Shown: one piece after another, positions 20,947 through 30,710 of the stretch
Layout: every line of letters begins with the position of its first letter
Position numbering within the stretch: the first letter of the stretch is position 1
NCBI GenBank assembly: GCA_963575745.1
Contig: CAUYUJ010014200.1
Location: 113,501-177,500 of the forward strand
Direction: 5' to 3'
From: Prorocentrum cordatum
Taxonomy: Eukaryota > Sar > Dinophyceae > Prorocentrales > Prorocentraceae
DNA length: 64,000 bases
The notes under the pieces: generated by a model
The model's database searches: none
What the model saw: the letters and a program-made list of their open reading frames with translations, nothing else
Told to the model about the DNA's origin: nothing
Position numbers and translations under genes: made by a program

Positions 20947-21132
20947 GTAGATGGGGTCGGAGGGTCGCGCCGCGTCGGCGCTGCATTGGCGAGGCGGCTC
21001 GTTTTGTGGAGCCCGAGGTGCTCCACGCCGACGTCGCCGATGCATCACCCACGTCGACGATGCATCGCCGGTGCATCGCCGATGCATCGCCGATGTATCG
21101 GCGATGCGGCGCGATCCTCCGACCCCATCTGC
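20947..21132. mobile_element. MITE family 3, copy 2
   Basis: Ends GTAGATGGGGTCGGAGGGTC and GATCCTCCGACCCCATCTGC, interior GCATCGCCGATGCATCGCCG units. 21133-21640 beyond it holds a repeat-F-like piece and short AACATG-rich repeats (21505-21560), but no gene. Confidence 0.8.
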
Positions 21133-21839
21133 TCCGACACCGTCTGAGAAGCCTCTACAGGCCCCCATCGAGTCAGGAAGAAACGCGGCGGACGGTGCTC
21201 GCGGCTCTCAGCTTCTGGGGGCGCCCTTGCCGGGCCTCGGGGCCGTGAGAACGGGGCCCGGGAGGACAGGACAGGTGCCGGGGAAGAGGTCGAGGCTTCT
21301 GGGGGTCGACGTCCCGAACAAAACCATGGCGTCGGGGGCACGGGAGGAGGGCAAGCCGAGGTGGTATACGGTCAGGAACTCTGGCTCCGCGCGCCGCGCC
21401 GCCCTCTCGGGCCCACCACGCTCCAGCGCGACGCACTGTACTCTCCACGCCCCAGTCCCCACGACGACCAATGGAGAGGAACCATGTTGCCGAATAATTC
21501 CCAGATGCCTAAAACATGCTCAAAACATGTTTCAAGCATGGTAAACACATGCTGTAACACATCTCAGAGCATGGTTCCAGCTTATTTGACACGTTCTTAA
21601 TTCAACGATGGGACTGTTAGGGTGTCAATTGTCACGGCACCCACAACAACACCCCGAGCGTTGCCAAGCCTCCCGCCCCGCGGAGCGGACTGGCACGCCA
21701 TATTCGCCTGCAGGGCGCGTAGCGTGTCGTCGGGGCCGCCGCCGCGGCACGCCGTAGCAGCAGCACGGCCTGGCCGCGGCTGGCCGTCGCGGGCCCCCCC
21801 CCGTCGCCACGGCGGGGCGCTGCTCGGGGAGCTGGTGCG

Positions 21840-22060
21840 TTTGGAGCCCCAGGATCATGATGTTCCAGCCTACTTCAGCCTTGGCCACCAGAAATATTTT
21901 CGAGCATCAGGAAAGTACCGAAACGTGAAGGTTTTCACGTGTCGGGCCCTGGGAGGCGATCTTCGTTCGACGCTGTTTCGACACTCTTCTGGGTGCTCGA
22001 AATTAGTTCTGGGATCTGGTCCTTAAGCACGATGGAAGCAACGTAATCCCAGGATCGGGC
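21840..22060 (+). repeat. Dispersed repeat G, copy 2
   Basis: ATGATGTTCCAGCCTACTTC, CGTGTCGGGCCCTGGGAGGC and GGTGCTCGAAATTAGTTCTG match 13170-13400 in order. 21641-21839 and 22061-22309 show no gene. Confidence 0.75.
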
Positions 22061-22309
22061 CGGACGAACGGGGGGGGTAGGAAAAGGGGGGGCTACGAAA
22101 TCTGCTGCATGCGGCTGGTGTCGGCCCCGCCGCGGGGCCCATTCCTCGAGACACGGGCGCTTCCCGGAGCTGGGAGGCGCTGGGAAATTCAGCTATACGT
22201 GAGCTGATCCTCTACCCTGCCCTTTGCTATCTCCCCCTTTCGTTGCCCCCAGCAGGAGGGGTCTGGGGGCCGGTTTTGAATTGCCGCTGCCTCAACCCGC
22301 CCTGCTCCG

Positions 22310-22430
22310 AGGAGTGGCCCTTCGCCTGAGTGCCCTCCTGGTGCGGGACCAAGGGGCTCGCTTCAGCGCTGGTCTACCCTCCCTCGCGGCGGCCGCGCCA
22401 TGCCGCGCACCAAAAGGTGCCACGCCTGCC
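22310..22430 (+). repeat. Dispersed repeat E, copy 3, split by the retrogene
   Basis: TGGCCCTTCGCCTGAGTGCC to CGCGCACCAAAAGGTGCC. The repeat stops at 22430 and resumes at 23798 (GCTTGCCCAGGGCCGTTCTT), which lines up with the uninterrupted copy at 41106-41276 (TCTTGCCCAGGATCACTCTT). The retrogene therefore landed inside it. Confidence 0.8.
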
Positions 22431-22452
22431 TCCGTGGCCATTCTGGCTCAAG
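22431..22452 (+). other. Relict spliced leader of the lectin retrogene
   Basis: TCCGTGGCCATTCTGGCTCA plus AG differs from the dinoflagellate SL at two of 22 positions (A to G, T to C). It abuts the target-site duplication, so it marks the 5' end of the copied mRNA, 78 bp before the ATG. Confidence 0.88.
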
Positions 22453-22530
22453 GGCTGACTTCGGCCTCGACTGCCACAGGCCAACGGGGCCTGACCCCAC
22501 CCCAGCCCCCAGGCCCGACCCGGCCCGCCA

Positions 22531-23370
22531 ATGTGCCGCGGCGGCTTGCTCCTGCTGGCCGCGGCTGCCCAGTGCGCTGCGGCCCCCGGCGCCGGCGACC
22601 TCGCCTCGGGAGGCGCGCCGCGCTCGGAGGCGGAGGCGGAGGGCCAGCAGGAGTGCGAGCACGCGGCCATGCGCGTGCAGGCCCTGCAGACGCGCTCGTC
22701 GCTGGCGGGCGCGCGCTCGCACGAGGACCCCGAGCCCGAGGCCGCGGACCCTGGCCCCAAGCCCCTGGGGCCTGCGGATCTGGACATGCGGGAGTTGACC
22801 GGGTACGCGGAGGGCAACCCGTACGTGCCCGGGCCCAACGTCTACCTCAAGGAGATGGTGGACCCGAGCAATTGTTGGGGCTATTGCCTGGACATCGCTG
22901 GGTCTCCACCCAAGCCCCTCTGCGAGTCGGTGCAGGGCCACTCCTGCAAGACCGAGGGCGAGGACACCCAGTTCACATATGATATCGAGAAGCATGAGAT
23001 TCGTTCGGTCAACTTCAACCACGAGTGCGACGCGCTGTATAGCGGGAACAACAGCGTCAGGGTTTGGAAGGCCGCCGTCGACAACACCAAGCAGGCTTGC
23101 CTCCAGGTCGACGGGGACTTTGTGGCGGGCGCCACCCTGAGCATGGGTAAGTGCGACGGCCAAGGGCAGCAGAAGTTCATCTATACGCCCAAGATGCAAT
23201 TTGCCGTCGGGGACGGCACCCTCTGCCTCGTCCTTGGCACCGAGAGGGAGGCCTTGCCGGACATGATGATGCGCTCCGCCGAGCTCCAGAGGTGCGATTC
23301 GTGGCCGTCCGAGCTGTCCACGTGGGAGGTCCTCTTGGAGGACCACGTGCCGCTCTCGTCGCTGCAGTGA
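22531..23370 (+). CDS. Secreted ricin-B-like (beta-trefoil) lectin-domain protein
   Basis: 279 aa from ATG 22531. Residues 1-18 form a signal peptide (LLLLAAAAQCAAA), and an Ala/Glu/Pro-rich linker runs to about 95. From about 100 to 260 there are three YCLDI/ACLQVD/LCLVLG blocks (residues 118-122, 189-194, 231-236) spaced about 40-70 apart with a QQKF motif at 213. That is the repeat pattern of a carbohydrate-binding ricin-type beta-trefoil. Nine Cys after residue 110 suggest disulphides and a secreted or vacuolar site. Only the lectin-type fold is present, with no catalytic toxin domain. The gene is intact inside a retrogene insertion. Expression is unproven, since the promoter must come from the landing site. 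The last about 45 codons are part of a 157-bp tandem duplication. Confidence 0.8.
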   Translation: MCRGGLLLLAAAAQCAAAPGAGDLASGGAPRSEAEAEGQQECEHAAMRVQALQTRSSLAGARSHEDPEPEAADPGPKPLGPADLDMRELTGYAEGNPYVPGPNVYLKEMVDPSNCWGYCLDIAGSPPKPLCESVQGHSCKTEGEDTQFTYDIEKHEIRSVNFNHECDALYSGNNSVRVWKAAVDNTKQACLQVDGDFVAGATLSMGKCDGQGQQKFIYTPKMQFAVGDGTLCLVLGTEREALPDMMMRSAELQRCDSWPSELSTWEVLLEDHVPLSSLQ

Positions 23371-23544
23371 GCGGCGACCGCTGCTCTTCCTTGGCACCGA
23401 GAGGGAGGCCTTGCCGGACATGGTGATGCGCTCCGCCGAGCTCCAGAGGTGCGATTCGTGGCCGTCCGAGCTGTCCACGTGGGAGGTCCTCTTGGAGGAC
23501 CACGTGCCGCTCTCGTCGCTGCAGTGAGCGGCGACCGCTGCTCT
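23231..23544 (+). repeat. 157-bp tandem duplication across the lectin stop codon
   Basis: TCCTTGGCACCGAGAGGGAG starts at 23231 and again at 23388, and both copies end GCTGCAGTGAGCGGCGACCG. Only one difference was noted (ATGATGATG against ATGGTGATG). The period is not a multiple of three and the first copy contains the TGA, so the second is untranslated. Confidence 0.95.
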
Positions 23545-23816
23545 TCCTTTTCCCCCCTGGCGGACTCCTGGGGGAATTCGTTTGTTTTTTTCCCACACGC
23601 ACTATTGTAGGCATGTCTCTCATGAGTTTTTGACAGTCTACGGTAGTCTGCGGTATTCATGGAGGCGGTCCTTCACGACGAGGTGTTGCCCTTCATGCAA
23701 TTTTTAGCTATGTTGGTGTATTGCCACTAGCACGTCACCGTAGTCTACTGGAACAGTGTAGTTCGCTCGACGCCATCGTGTCGACGGAGGAATAAAAAAA
23801 AGGTGCCACGCTTGCC

Positions 23817-24387
23817 CAGGGCCGTTCTTGCGTACACCCATCAGGCACTGTAAGACAACGCGTTCATGTTTATGGACTCCAGATTTCGCGCAACAGCATC
23901 AAGAACCTGGGCTGGACCCTAGGCGTTTTGTTGGACCTTCTTTCTGCGCAGAGTTTACCCGCCTGGCACGTATCCCTATCCCTATGAGTGGCGTCGCCTC
24001 ATCTCGATGCCGATCTTAAGGATTCCCCCAGTTTCTGAAGGCATATCCCAGAGATTGTCGTCGCCTTTGGCTTGCCAAATTTTGGGGATAGACATAAGCT
24101 CGAGGCTGGTGAAGAGTGTCTTTGTATATCTGGAAGATGAAATACTGTTTCTGACAACGATTGGGGTGGAACCGCTTTTCTCAGCGTCGAATGCTCTTCA
24201 ATTCCGAGCTGGGGTGTATGTTTAACTCGGGCGTGTCCCTATACAGGAGGAATATTTAGAAGTAGTCAACACATAGTCTGGTGAAGATGTTCCCATCAGG
24301 TTTAATCACTGTTGGATAGTTGTTTGATCATGTTTCTTCGTTGTCCCAAATCTGCCTGTTGGGGGACACGCCCGACCTAAGTGTAGG
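23817..24387. other. Lower-GC unassigned sequence
   Basis: No recognisable coding or repeat structure. Base composition is closer to neutral than the surroundings. Confidence 0.5.
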
Positions 24388-24585
24388 TGCGGCTGCCCGA
24401 GCCCGGGCCCCACCTGCAGCAGCCGCTCTTCCGCCCCAGCCCGCCGCCCGCCGCCGCCGGCCTGGCCGCCCGCGACGGCGGCGTGGCCGCGGCCGCGCTG
24501 GCGGCGGCGCGTGCGGCGCGGGAGCACTCCGCGGCCGCGAGCGCCGCGTACGAGGTTCTCGGGCCTCCAAAGTGGGGTCGAAGCA
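24388..24585 (+). CDS. Candidate exon, Ala-rich, unknown protein
   Basis: After AAGTGTAG the plus strand reads RLPEPGPHLQQPLF and AALAAARAAREHSAAASAAY, then EVLGPPKWG before a GAC array (24590-24650). It is helical and Ala-rich. I do not recognise it. It may belong with the candidate exon at 25232, with MITEs in the intervening intron. Confidence 0.3.
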
Positions 24586-24706
24586 GACGACGACAACGCC
24601 GATGACGACGACATCGACGACGACAAGGACGACGACCGCGGTGGCCGCACGCGGGTTTGGGCTGCCCTCGGGTCGGGGCACACGTCGACGCCCTAGGCCT
24701 CCTGAA

Positions 24707-24861
24707 GGGGGTCCGAGTAGATGGGATCGGAGCATCGCGCCGTATCGAGGATGCATCGGTGATGCGGCTCGATGTGGAGCTATTGTGTCTCTCCACGCTG
24801 GCGTCGCCGATGCATCGACGATGCGTCGGAGATGCGGCGCGACCCCTCGACCCCACCTACA
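24707..24861. mobile_element. MITE family 3, copy 3
   Basis: GGGGTCCGAGTAGATGGGAT and CGACCCCACCTAC ends, with GATGCATCGACGATGCGTCG inside. A further right-end-like piece (CTCCGACCCCATCTGGGAGG) is at 25039. Confidence 0.75.
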
Positions 24862-25067
24862 GTCAACGCGCCCAGTAAGGACGCGCGCCTTCACCTATAG
24901 GGTGCCCTTGTGTCCTCGCCTCTGCGGCCCGCCCTTTGCCGTTTGCGCTGGTCGCCCGCCGCCCGACAGCCCGCCGACTGCGGCCTCCCGGGCTCCTGCG
25001 TCCATGCCGCCCGTCCCGCATGCACGCCCTGACCGCACTCCGACCCCATCTGGGAGGCCCCCAGAGG

Positions 25068-25231
25068 TAGGGCGACGAGATCTATACATATCCACTGCTC
25101 CTGGCCAAGCCCATGGGTCCAGGAGCGGTGTATATGTCCCCCTGGCTAGGCCACGAGGGCGTATACACCGCTCTCGGGCCCAGGATGGGCCTGGCCAGGA
25201 GCAGTGGATATGTATAGATCTCGTAGCCCTA
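25068..25231. mobile_element. MITE family 4: 160-bp near-palindrome with TA flanks
   Basis: Left GGGCGACGAGATCTATACAT and right ATGTATAGATCTCGTAGCCC lie between TA dinucleotides. The arms continue through CCACTGCTCCTGGCCA and TGGCCAGGAGCAGTGG, and inner parts also pair. It is noncoding. Only one copy is seen in this window. Confidence 0.88.
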
Positions 25232-25450
25232 AGAGGTGGCGGCGAAGCTGGCCGCGGCGGTGGTGTTCGGGCAGCAGGAGGGCCGGGCCCCGCCGGGTCG
25301 CGACGGGCTTCGCGTCCTGCACGAGCTCGCGCTGCTCGGCATCGGCGGGCACGGGGGCTGCCCGGCGCGGGCGGAGGACGGGCTGCTGCACCTGGCCAAG
25401 GCGCTCTCCGTGGAGTCGCCGCCGGGGACGCCTCCCGCTTGCCGCTCGGG
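25232..25450 (+). CDS. Candidate exon directly after MITE 4, unknown protein
   Basis: AGAG at the MITE edge is followed by EVAAKLAAAVVFGQQEG, GLRVLHELALLGIGGHGG and EDGLLHLAKALSVESPP without stops. It is helical and protein-like, not recognised. The MITE end may supply the AG of a splice acceptor. No transcript support is available. Confidence 0.35.
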
Positions 25451-26850
25451 CAGGCCGGGTTCGCCGTGGCATCCTGCGGCGCGCTCGTCTTCGACTGCCT
25501 GGGTGGTGTGAGCGCAGCTTGGGGCCCGGGGCGCCCAGTGCCCCTGCCTCTGCCCGGCGTGGGTGCATGGCCGACGTCGGGGCAGAGAGAGAGAGAGCGT
25601 CCATGTGCTGAGGAGCTGAGGAGGGGGGGGTAGAGGGGGCGGCCGTTCTTGGGAGGGCGAGAGAAGAGGAAGCGGAGGAGGATGGCGGGGAGGATCTTGC
25701 GACGTCGTGCGCGTCCTACAGCACACGCGCATCGGACGCACCTCAGGCACGGTACGCACGTCACGAATAGTACGAAGTACCGTACTACGAGTTCCTGGTG
25801 GGATTGCAGCCTCAGAGCAGGTTTTGTTTAGATCTTGTTCAGGATCTGGACTGGGGGTGTGGCCCACTCTTTCAAGTCGATGCCAGTATCTCTCTGCCAG
25901 CTCTTAGGGTTGGTTGCGATCGCAGTTGTTACTCCTAGTTGGTGGCTGCTGAGGCCACGGTATTGTTTTATGTCGTTAACTCCGTCGTCCGAAGGAGTTT
26001 TGGCAGTCGACAGTGCGCTCTTAGGTATCGCTGTTTGGAGATTCGCTGTTGGGTGTGCTGGCCCCTCCCAACTTAGAGGGAGAATACACAGGTTGGCACA
26101 ACGACACGTTTCTCGAGCTGCGCATGATGAGCGGCAGTGTCGCCTGGTGATCCGACGAATCTTCCATGCAATGCCTTCCTTCTCTGCAGGGGGCAGTCAG
26201 CGGTACGAACCCTGACTGACTTTTTTGTTGAACGCTGAACCCTGGTGGTGTCGAGCACCCCTTCGGCTCGGCTGCCCGCTGAGACTGCGGAGGGCCTCTC
26301 CCTGGGGGATCCAGGGAGGGCCCTGGGTTAGTGTCTCTCGCTTGGCGGCCTCTCTCGTTCTATCGCTCGGACCGTCGGACCGCCCGTTGCGCGTTGGGAG
26401 ACAACGGGCCCGCGCGTCCGAGCTTCGCGCCCAGGCGCCCTCCCTCACCGCTCCCCTCTCCGCCCCTGGCAGGATGCTCCTTCGGCAGCAGGCCTCGGGG
26501 GCCCGGCGCGCCCTCGCAGCTCCCCTCCGTGCGTGCGCTGGCGTGCGCTGGCGCTTTTGGTGTTCGATGAGAACGCGCCGCTTTCACGCCGACTGGCGCG
26601 GAGCTGGCGTCGGCCAGCGCCGCGTGGCGTGGACTCGGCGTCGGCCCTCGTCGGTTCGCAGGAGCCGGCAGGACGACGTGGTGGGAGGCTCCCGTGAGCT
26701 GCCACCGGAGGGGGGGAGGCCTGCGCCCCCCCTCTCGAGCGCCCCGCGGCGGGTCATTTCTTTCCCTCTCCTCCTCGGGAGCCTGCTGCCGGCATGCAGG
26801 CCCCAGTGATCACAGCCGGCCCGCATGGTGAGGATGGGCCACATCATCAA
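25451..26850. other. Unassigned sequence
   Basis: 25780-26220 is lower in GC and without repeats, and its only open frames are short. 26590-26720 resembles the TAGCGTCGAC minisatellite and its flank (CGTGAGCTGCCACCGGAGG, compared with 38150). No gene is supported. Confidence 0.4.
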
Positions 26851-27005
26851 GGGCGCCCTCGAGGGCGCGAAGTCATTCGCGCTTCGCGGTTCGGCTCCGA
26901 CTCCCCCTCGTCCTCCTCTCCTACCCTGGGAGGCGGCGCGAGAGCGCGAAGCTATTCGCGCTTCGCGCTTCGCGCAGCGCGAAGCGCGAAGTGGGGAGCC
27001 CTTGG
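26851..27005 (+). repeat. CGCTTCGCG family, copy 2
   Basis: GGGCGCCCTCGAGGGCGCGA, then ATTCGCGCTTCGCG and GCAGCGCGAAGCGCGAAG, ending GGGGAGCCCTTGGG as in copy 1. 27006-27330 beyond it is unassigned, and 27340-27490 is CCCT/CCTCC-rich. Confidence 0.8.
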
Positions 27006-27680
27006 GAATGTGTGCCCAGGAAGCTTCAGGCCCCGGAGGATTCCTTCTCTGAGAAGGGCGGCGGCGATCGATTGATGGCTCCTCCACGGTTGGAGTTCCA
27101 CCGGCTTCCAGACCCTGGATTCCATCTCCAATGCCCCGACCGTGTCGCGCATCCCTCTGATACGGGCCGACTGCAGGAACGTTTAACGCAAGGAACGATT
27201 GCATGGCAAAGCGCTTTCAGGGAGCCCCCGAGTACACGGCAAGTACTCACCCGCTCCTCTTGTTCTGGCACCGACGGCCTGCCTCTCCGAGGCCCTGGGG
27301 CCGGCACCCTTCGCTCCCTCGCTTCCTCCTCGCTCCCTCCCCCCCCCGCCCCCGCTTTCCTGCCTCCCTCCCCTCCCCTCCACCCTTGCACCCCTCCCTC
27401 CATCCTCCACCCCTCCCTCCCTCCACCCCTCCCTCTCTCCACCCACCCCTCCCTCCCTCCCTCCCTCCCCCCCCTCCCTTCCTCCCCACTCCCAGTCGGG
27501 AGATGCCGCGCGATGCGCGCGCACCCGGGGCGCCAGCCGCCGCCCCGCAGTGCCTGCGCGGGGATATATAGCACACGGCTGCGGGCCCGCTCTTCGCGCC
27601 CACCCGCAGTACCAGCGCCGGCGGCCAGGCTGCCGGCCCTGCACCCGGCACGAAGGAAGGGGGCACGGAAAAAATGGGCA

Positions 27681-27859
27681 CTCCAGGTTTCGTAATAAAA
27701 AGGGAGGGGGTCTGGACCCTCCAAGGCAAGCCATTTCAGACCTCCCCCGTGGGAGAACCCTCCAAAACATCGTCCCCAGACCCCCCAGGCCCTCCAAGAT
27801 AGCCTGGAAGAGACCCCCCCCGAAATGAGACCCCCCTCCCTTTATTACGAAATCTGGGG
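27681..27859. mobile_element. MITE family 2, copy 2
   Basis: CTCCAGGTTTCGTAATAAAA to TTACGAAATCTGGGG, followed by TA. It lies at the left of the 404-bp tandem array. Confidence 0.85.
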
Positions 27860-28667
27860 TACGATGCCCAACAGCAGATCCTGTTCCCTTTGACGAGGGC
27901 TCGCCCAGAAGGAGAACATCTGCACAAACAGAAACGCTTGGCGCTCCACGCGGGTTCCTTGGATCTGCGCTGGGGCCCCCCCAAGCGGCGCCTGCCCGGC
28001 GCCGCCCCGGGCGCGCTCCGCGCGCCAGGGGGGGGGGGGGTCCAGCGCGGATCCAGGAAATCCGCGCGCAGCGCCAAACGTGAACTCCAGATTTCGTAAT
28101 AAAAGGGAGGGGGTCTGGACCCTCCAAGACAAGCCATTTCAGACCTCCCCCGTGGGAGAACCCTCCAAAACATCGTCCCCAGACCCCCCCAGGCCCTCCA
28201 AGATAGCCCGGAAGAGACCCCCCCCGAAATGAGACCCCCCTCCCTTTATTACGAAATCTGGGGTACGATGCCCAACAGCAGATCCTGTTCCCTTTGACAA
28301 GGGCTCGCCCAGAAGGAGAACATCTGCACAAACAGAAACGCTAGGCGCTCCACGCGGGTTCCTTGGATCTGCGCTGGGGCCCCCCCAAGCGGCGCCTGCC
28401 CGGCGCCGCCCCGGGCGCGCTCCGCGCGCCAGGGGGGGGGGGGGGTCCAGCGCGGATCCAGGAAATCCGCGCGCAGCGCCAAACGTGAACTCCAGATTTC
28501 GTAATTAAAGGGAGGGGGTCTGGACCCTCCAAGACAAGCCATTTCAGACCTCCCCCGTGGGAGAACCCTCCGAAACATCGTCCCCAGACCCCCCAGGCCC
28601 TCCAAGATAGCCCGGAAGAGACCCCCCCCCGAAATGAGACCCCCCCCCTTTATTACGAAACCTGGAG
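27860..28667. repeat. 404-bp composite duplicated in tandem (MITE 1-like plus MITE 2)
   Basis: ACGATGCCCAACAGCAGATC begins at 27861 and 28265. Each unit holds a foldback related to MITE family 1 (GGATCTGCGCTGGG ... CCAGCGCGGATCC with a poly-G centre) followed by a MITE 2 copy (28085-28263 and 28490-28667). The units are almost identical, so the duplication is recent and arose after both elements were together. Confidence 0.9.
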
Positions 28668-29560
28668 TATTCGGTTTGCTCGCTGCCCTCGCCGCCGCGG
28701 ACGTGGCCCATTTGAGGCAGAAGGCCGCCTGCCGAGCAGCGGGCGCTGTCGGTTTGGGGCCACATTTGTGCTGTTGGGCATCGTAAGCACCCATGCATTC
28801 CGTACCCACTCCGGGCGTCCAAGTGGACGGGCCGGCGTGCGTGCAAGCGGTGCTCCGGGGAGGTGCACGCTGCTCGACGCTGGGCCCAGGGTGAGCGATT
28901 GCCGAGCCCATGGGTCCAGCACCCTCTGCTGATCCGCCGTCGCGCCGCCGCCTCCTTTCTCTCCTCGCGCTCCCTGCCCCCCTCTCTGGCTTCGTCCCTT
29001 GCCCCTGCCTCCCGTCCCTCCTCGTCCTCCCCTCCGCTGATTCCTCGTCCCGTGCCACGCTTCCTGGGCGGCGCGCGGCGACATGCAGCTGCAGGGGGTG
29101 AGAAAAGCATCATCCTCCATCCTCCGCGGCGGCCGGGCATGCGGGCGGCCTCGTCGCCACGGCAGCCTTGGCTTGGGACTCTTGGCCAGACAGCCCTCCT
29201 GGAGACGGCGTGGGGCCAATCTTGGGTGGGAGGAGGAGGAGGATGAGGAGGAGGGCAGGGCAAAGAGGAGGGAGAAGGTTCTCGGAGTTTTGCTGGACAG
29301 TCGCCGCCTTTGCCAACACCAGAGGCCACCAACCTCGGCGAAGGCTCGATCCCCAACAGGGCCCTCGAGGGGTCCCCGAGGGGCCCCAAGAGCTCCTGTG
29401 GCCTCTGGTGGCCTCTGGAGGCCTCCGTGGACCCGCGGAGGGGGGGGGGGGCAGTTTTGGCTTCGGGAGTCCCGCGCACAATGCTTTGGGCATTTCTGTT
29501 CCTGGTCTGCGGCTTCCTCCTTGGCTTCTTCGTCCTGTGTTGACGCTCCCTCGGTAAGCA
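28668..29560. other. Unassigned, with possible exon fragments
   Basis: Just right of the last MITE 2 copy the plus strand reads FGLLAALAAADVAHLRQKAA, and the minus strand is also open, so the true strand is unclear. 29340-29450 is a degenerate GGGGCCCTCGAGG-type repeat with a poly-G run. ATG 29481 opens a 20-codon hydrophobic peptide (WAFLFLVCGFLLGFFVLC), perhaps the end of a membrane protein. Confidence 0.25.
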
Positions 29561-30024
29561 CGCGTTGAGAGACAACCGCGGGGGCATTTTCGACTTGCTT
29601 CGCGCTGTCGCGGGCGAGGCAAAGTTCGTTCGGCCAATGACTGTGTTCCAGTCGGCCGGGCTCTTGATCCGAACTGCTTTACACGCAGGTCGTTCAAAGT
29701 AGGTGTATCTAGATTCCCAGATCCAAATCTACTTCAAGCGCCTTCTTACTTCAATAATCGATATAAGTATGCTGCTGTGTTGTTGTTCTCTGGGAGGGCC
29801 TGAACCCAATCTACTTTATCCGCTTTCCTACTTCTTGTTTTTACCTACTTCTTCCGGCCGGCGTGTAATCTCGTAGCCCAGGGACCCTGGCCAATTGATC
29901 AGAGTGAGGCGGGCGATCGGTCTCACATCGTCCCTGTGTGCGTGTCTGCAGTGGGATTCCGCGGTGCGGATTCTTGTTGTGGGTTGTGGGTTGGTGCTTG
30001 TTGTTTGTTGTTGCCGTCCCACTC
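29561..30024. other. No gene seen
   Basis: Mixed-composition sequence including a lower-GC segment 29695-29870. No motif recognised. Confidence 0.5.
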
Positions 30025-30215
30025 GAAATCCACCCGCGACCCCCTGCGACCCACCCCGTGATCCACCTTCCGACCCACCCTCGACCCACCCGCGACCCAC
30101 ATGCTGCGACACACCCACCCTGCGACCCATGAGCGATGCCCCCCGCCAACCACCCCGCGACCCACCCGCGACCCACCCGAGACCCGCCCCGCGAACCACC
30201 CACGACCCACCCAGA
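30025..30215. repeat. CGACCCACC minisatellite
   Basis: About 15 degenerate 9-10-bp units of CGACCCACC(C). Open frames across it are low-complexity products of the repeat. Confidence 0.85.
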
Positions 30216-30599
30216 TTGCTGTGCCAAGAGACACCCGTCGCCTCCGGACAGCTCGTTGTGCAGTGTGGTTTTCAATCTGCCCCAGGACATGGACGGATCC
30301 AGGCCTCGCATTGTCGTTACCCCCGAGGGGAGCCAATCGTACCCCCCACTCTGCTCCTCCACAACTTCAGAGAGGATGCCTCGGGGCGCGGAATCGCGCG
30401 AGCTCCGCCCCGCCTCGTGGTACGGTATCCACGCCTCGCGGGGGAGGAAGCGGGCACCTCCTCCTCCTCCTGCTCCTCCTCCTCTTCCTGTGGTCTTCTT
30501 CGCATTCTGTCCTCGAGCTTCGAGGCAAGCCAGCGACCCCGCCTGACTCTCCCATCCGCAGCTAAGGGTGCTGTGGTAGTAGTGGCGCTCCTCTGCCGC

Positions 30600-30653
30600 G
30601 TGCCCGCCGATCTGTCCTCGTCGCCGCCCTCGTCGCCGCTGCCGCCACCGTCG

Positions 30654-30710
<57 letters not shown>

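Larger units (their letters stand above)
22412..23816 (+). mobile_element. Processed retrogene insertion: TSD, relict SL, ORF, A-tail, TSD
   Basis: AAAAGGTGCCACGCCTGCC (22412-22430) and AAAAGGTGCCACGCTTGCC (23798-23816) flank the unit and match at 18 of 19 positions. A relict SL starts directly after the left copy. An ORF, a 3' untranslated region and AATAAAAAAAA precede the right copy. These are the hallmarks of target-primed reverse transcription of a trans-spliced, polyadenylated mRNA. No intron interrupts the frame. Length without the right duplication is about 1.37 kb. Confidence 0.88.
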
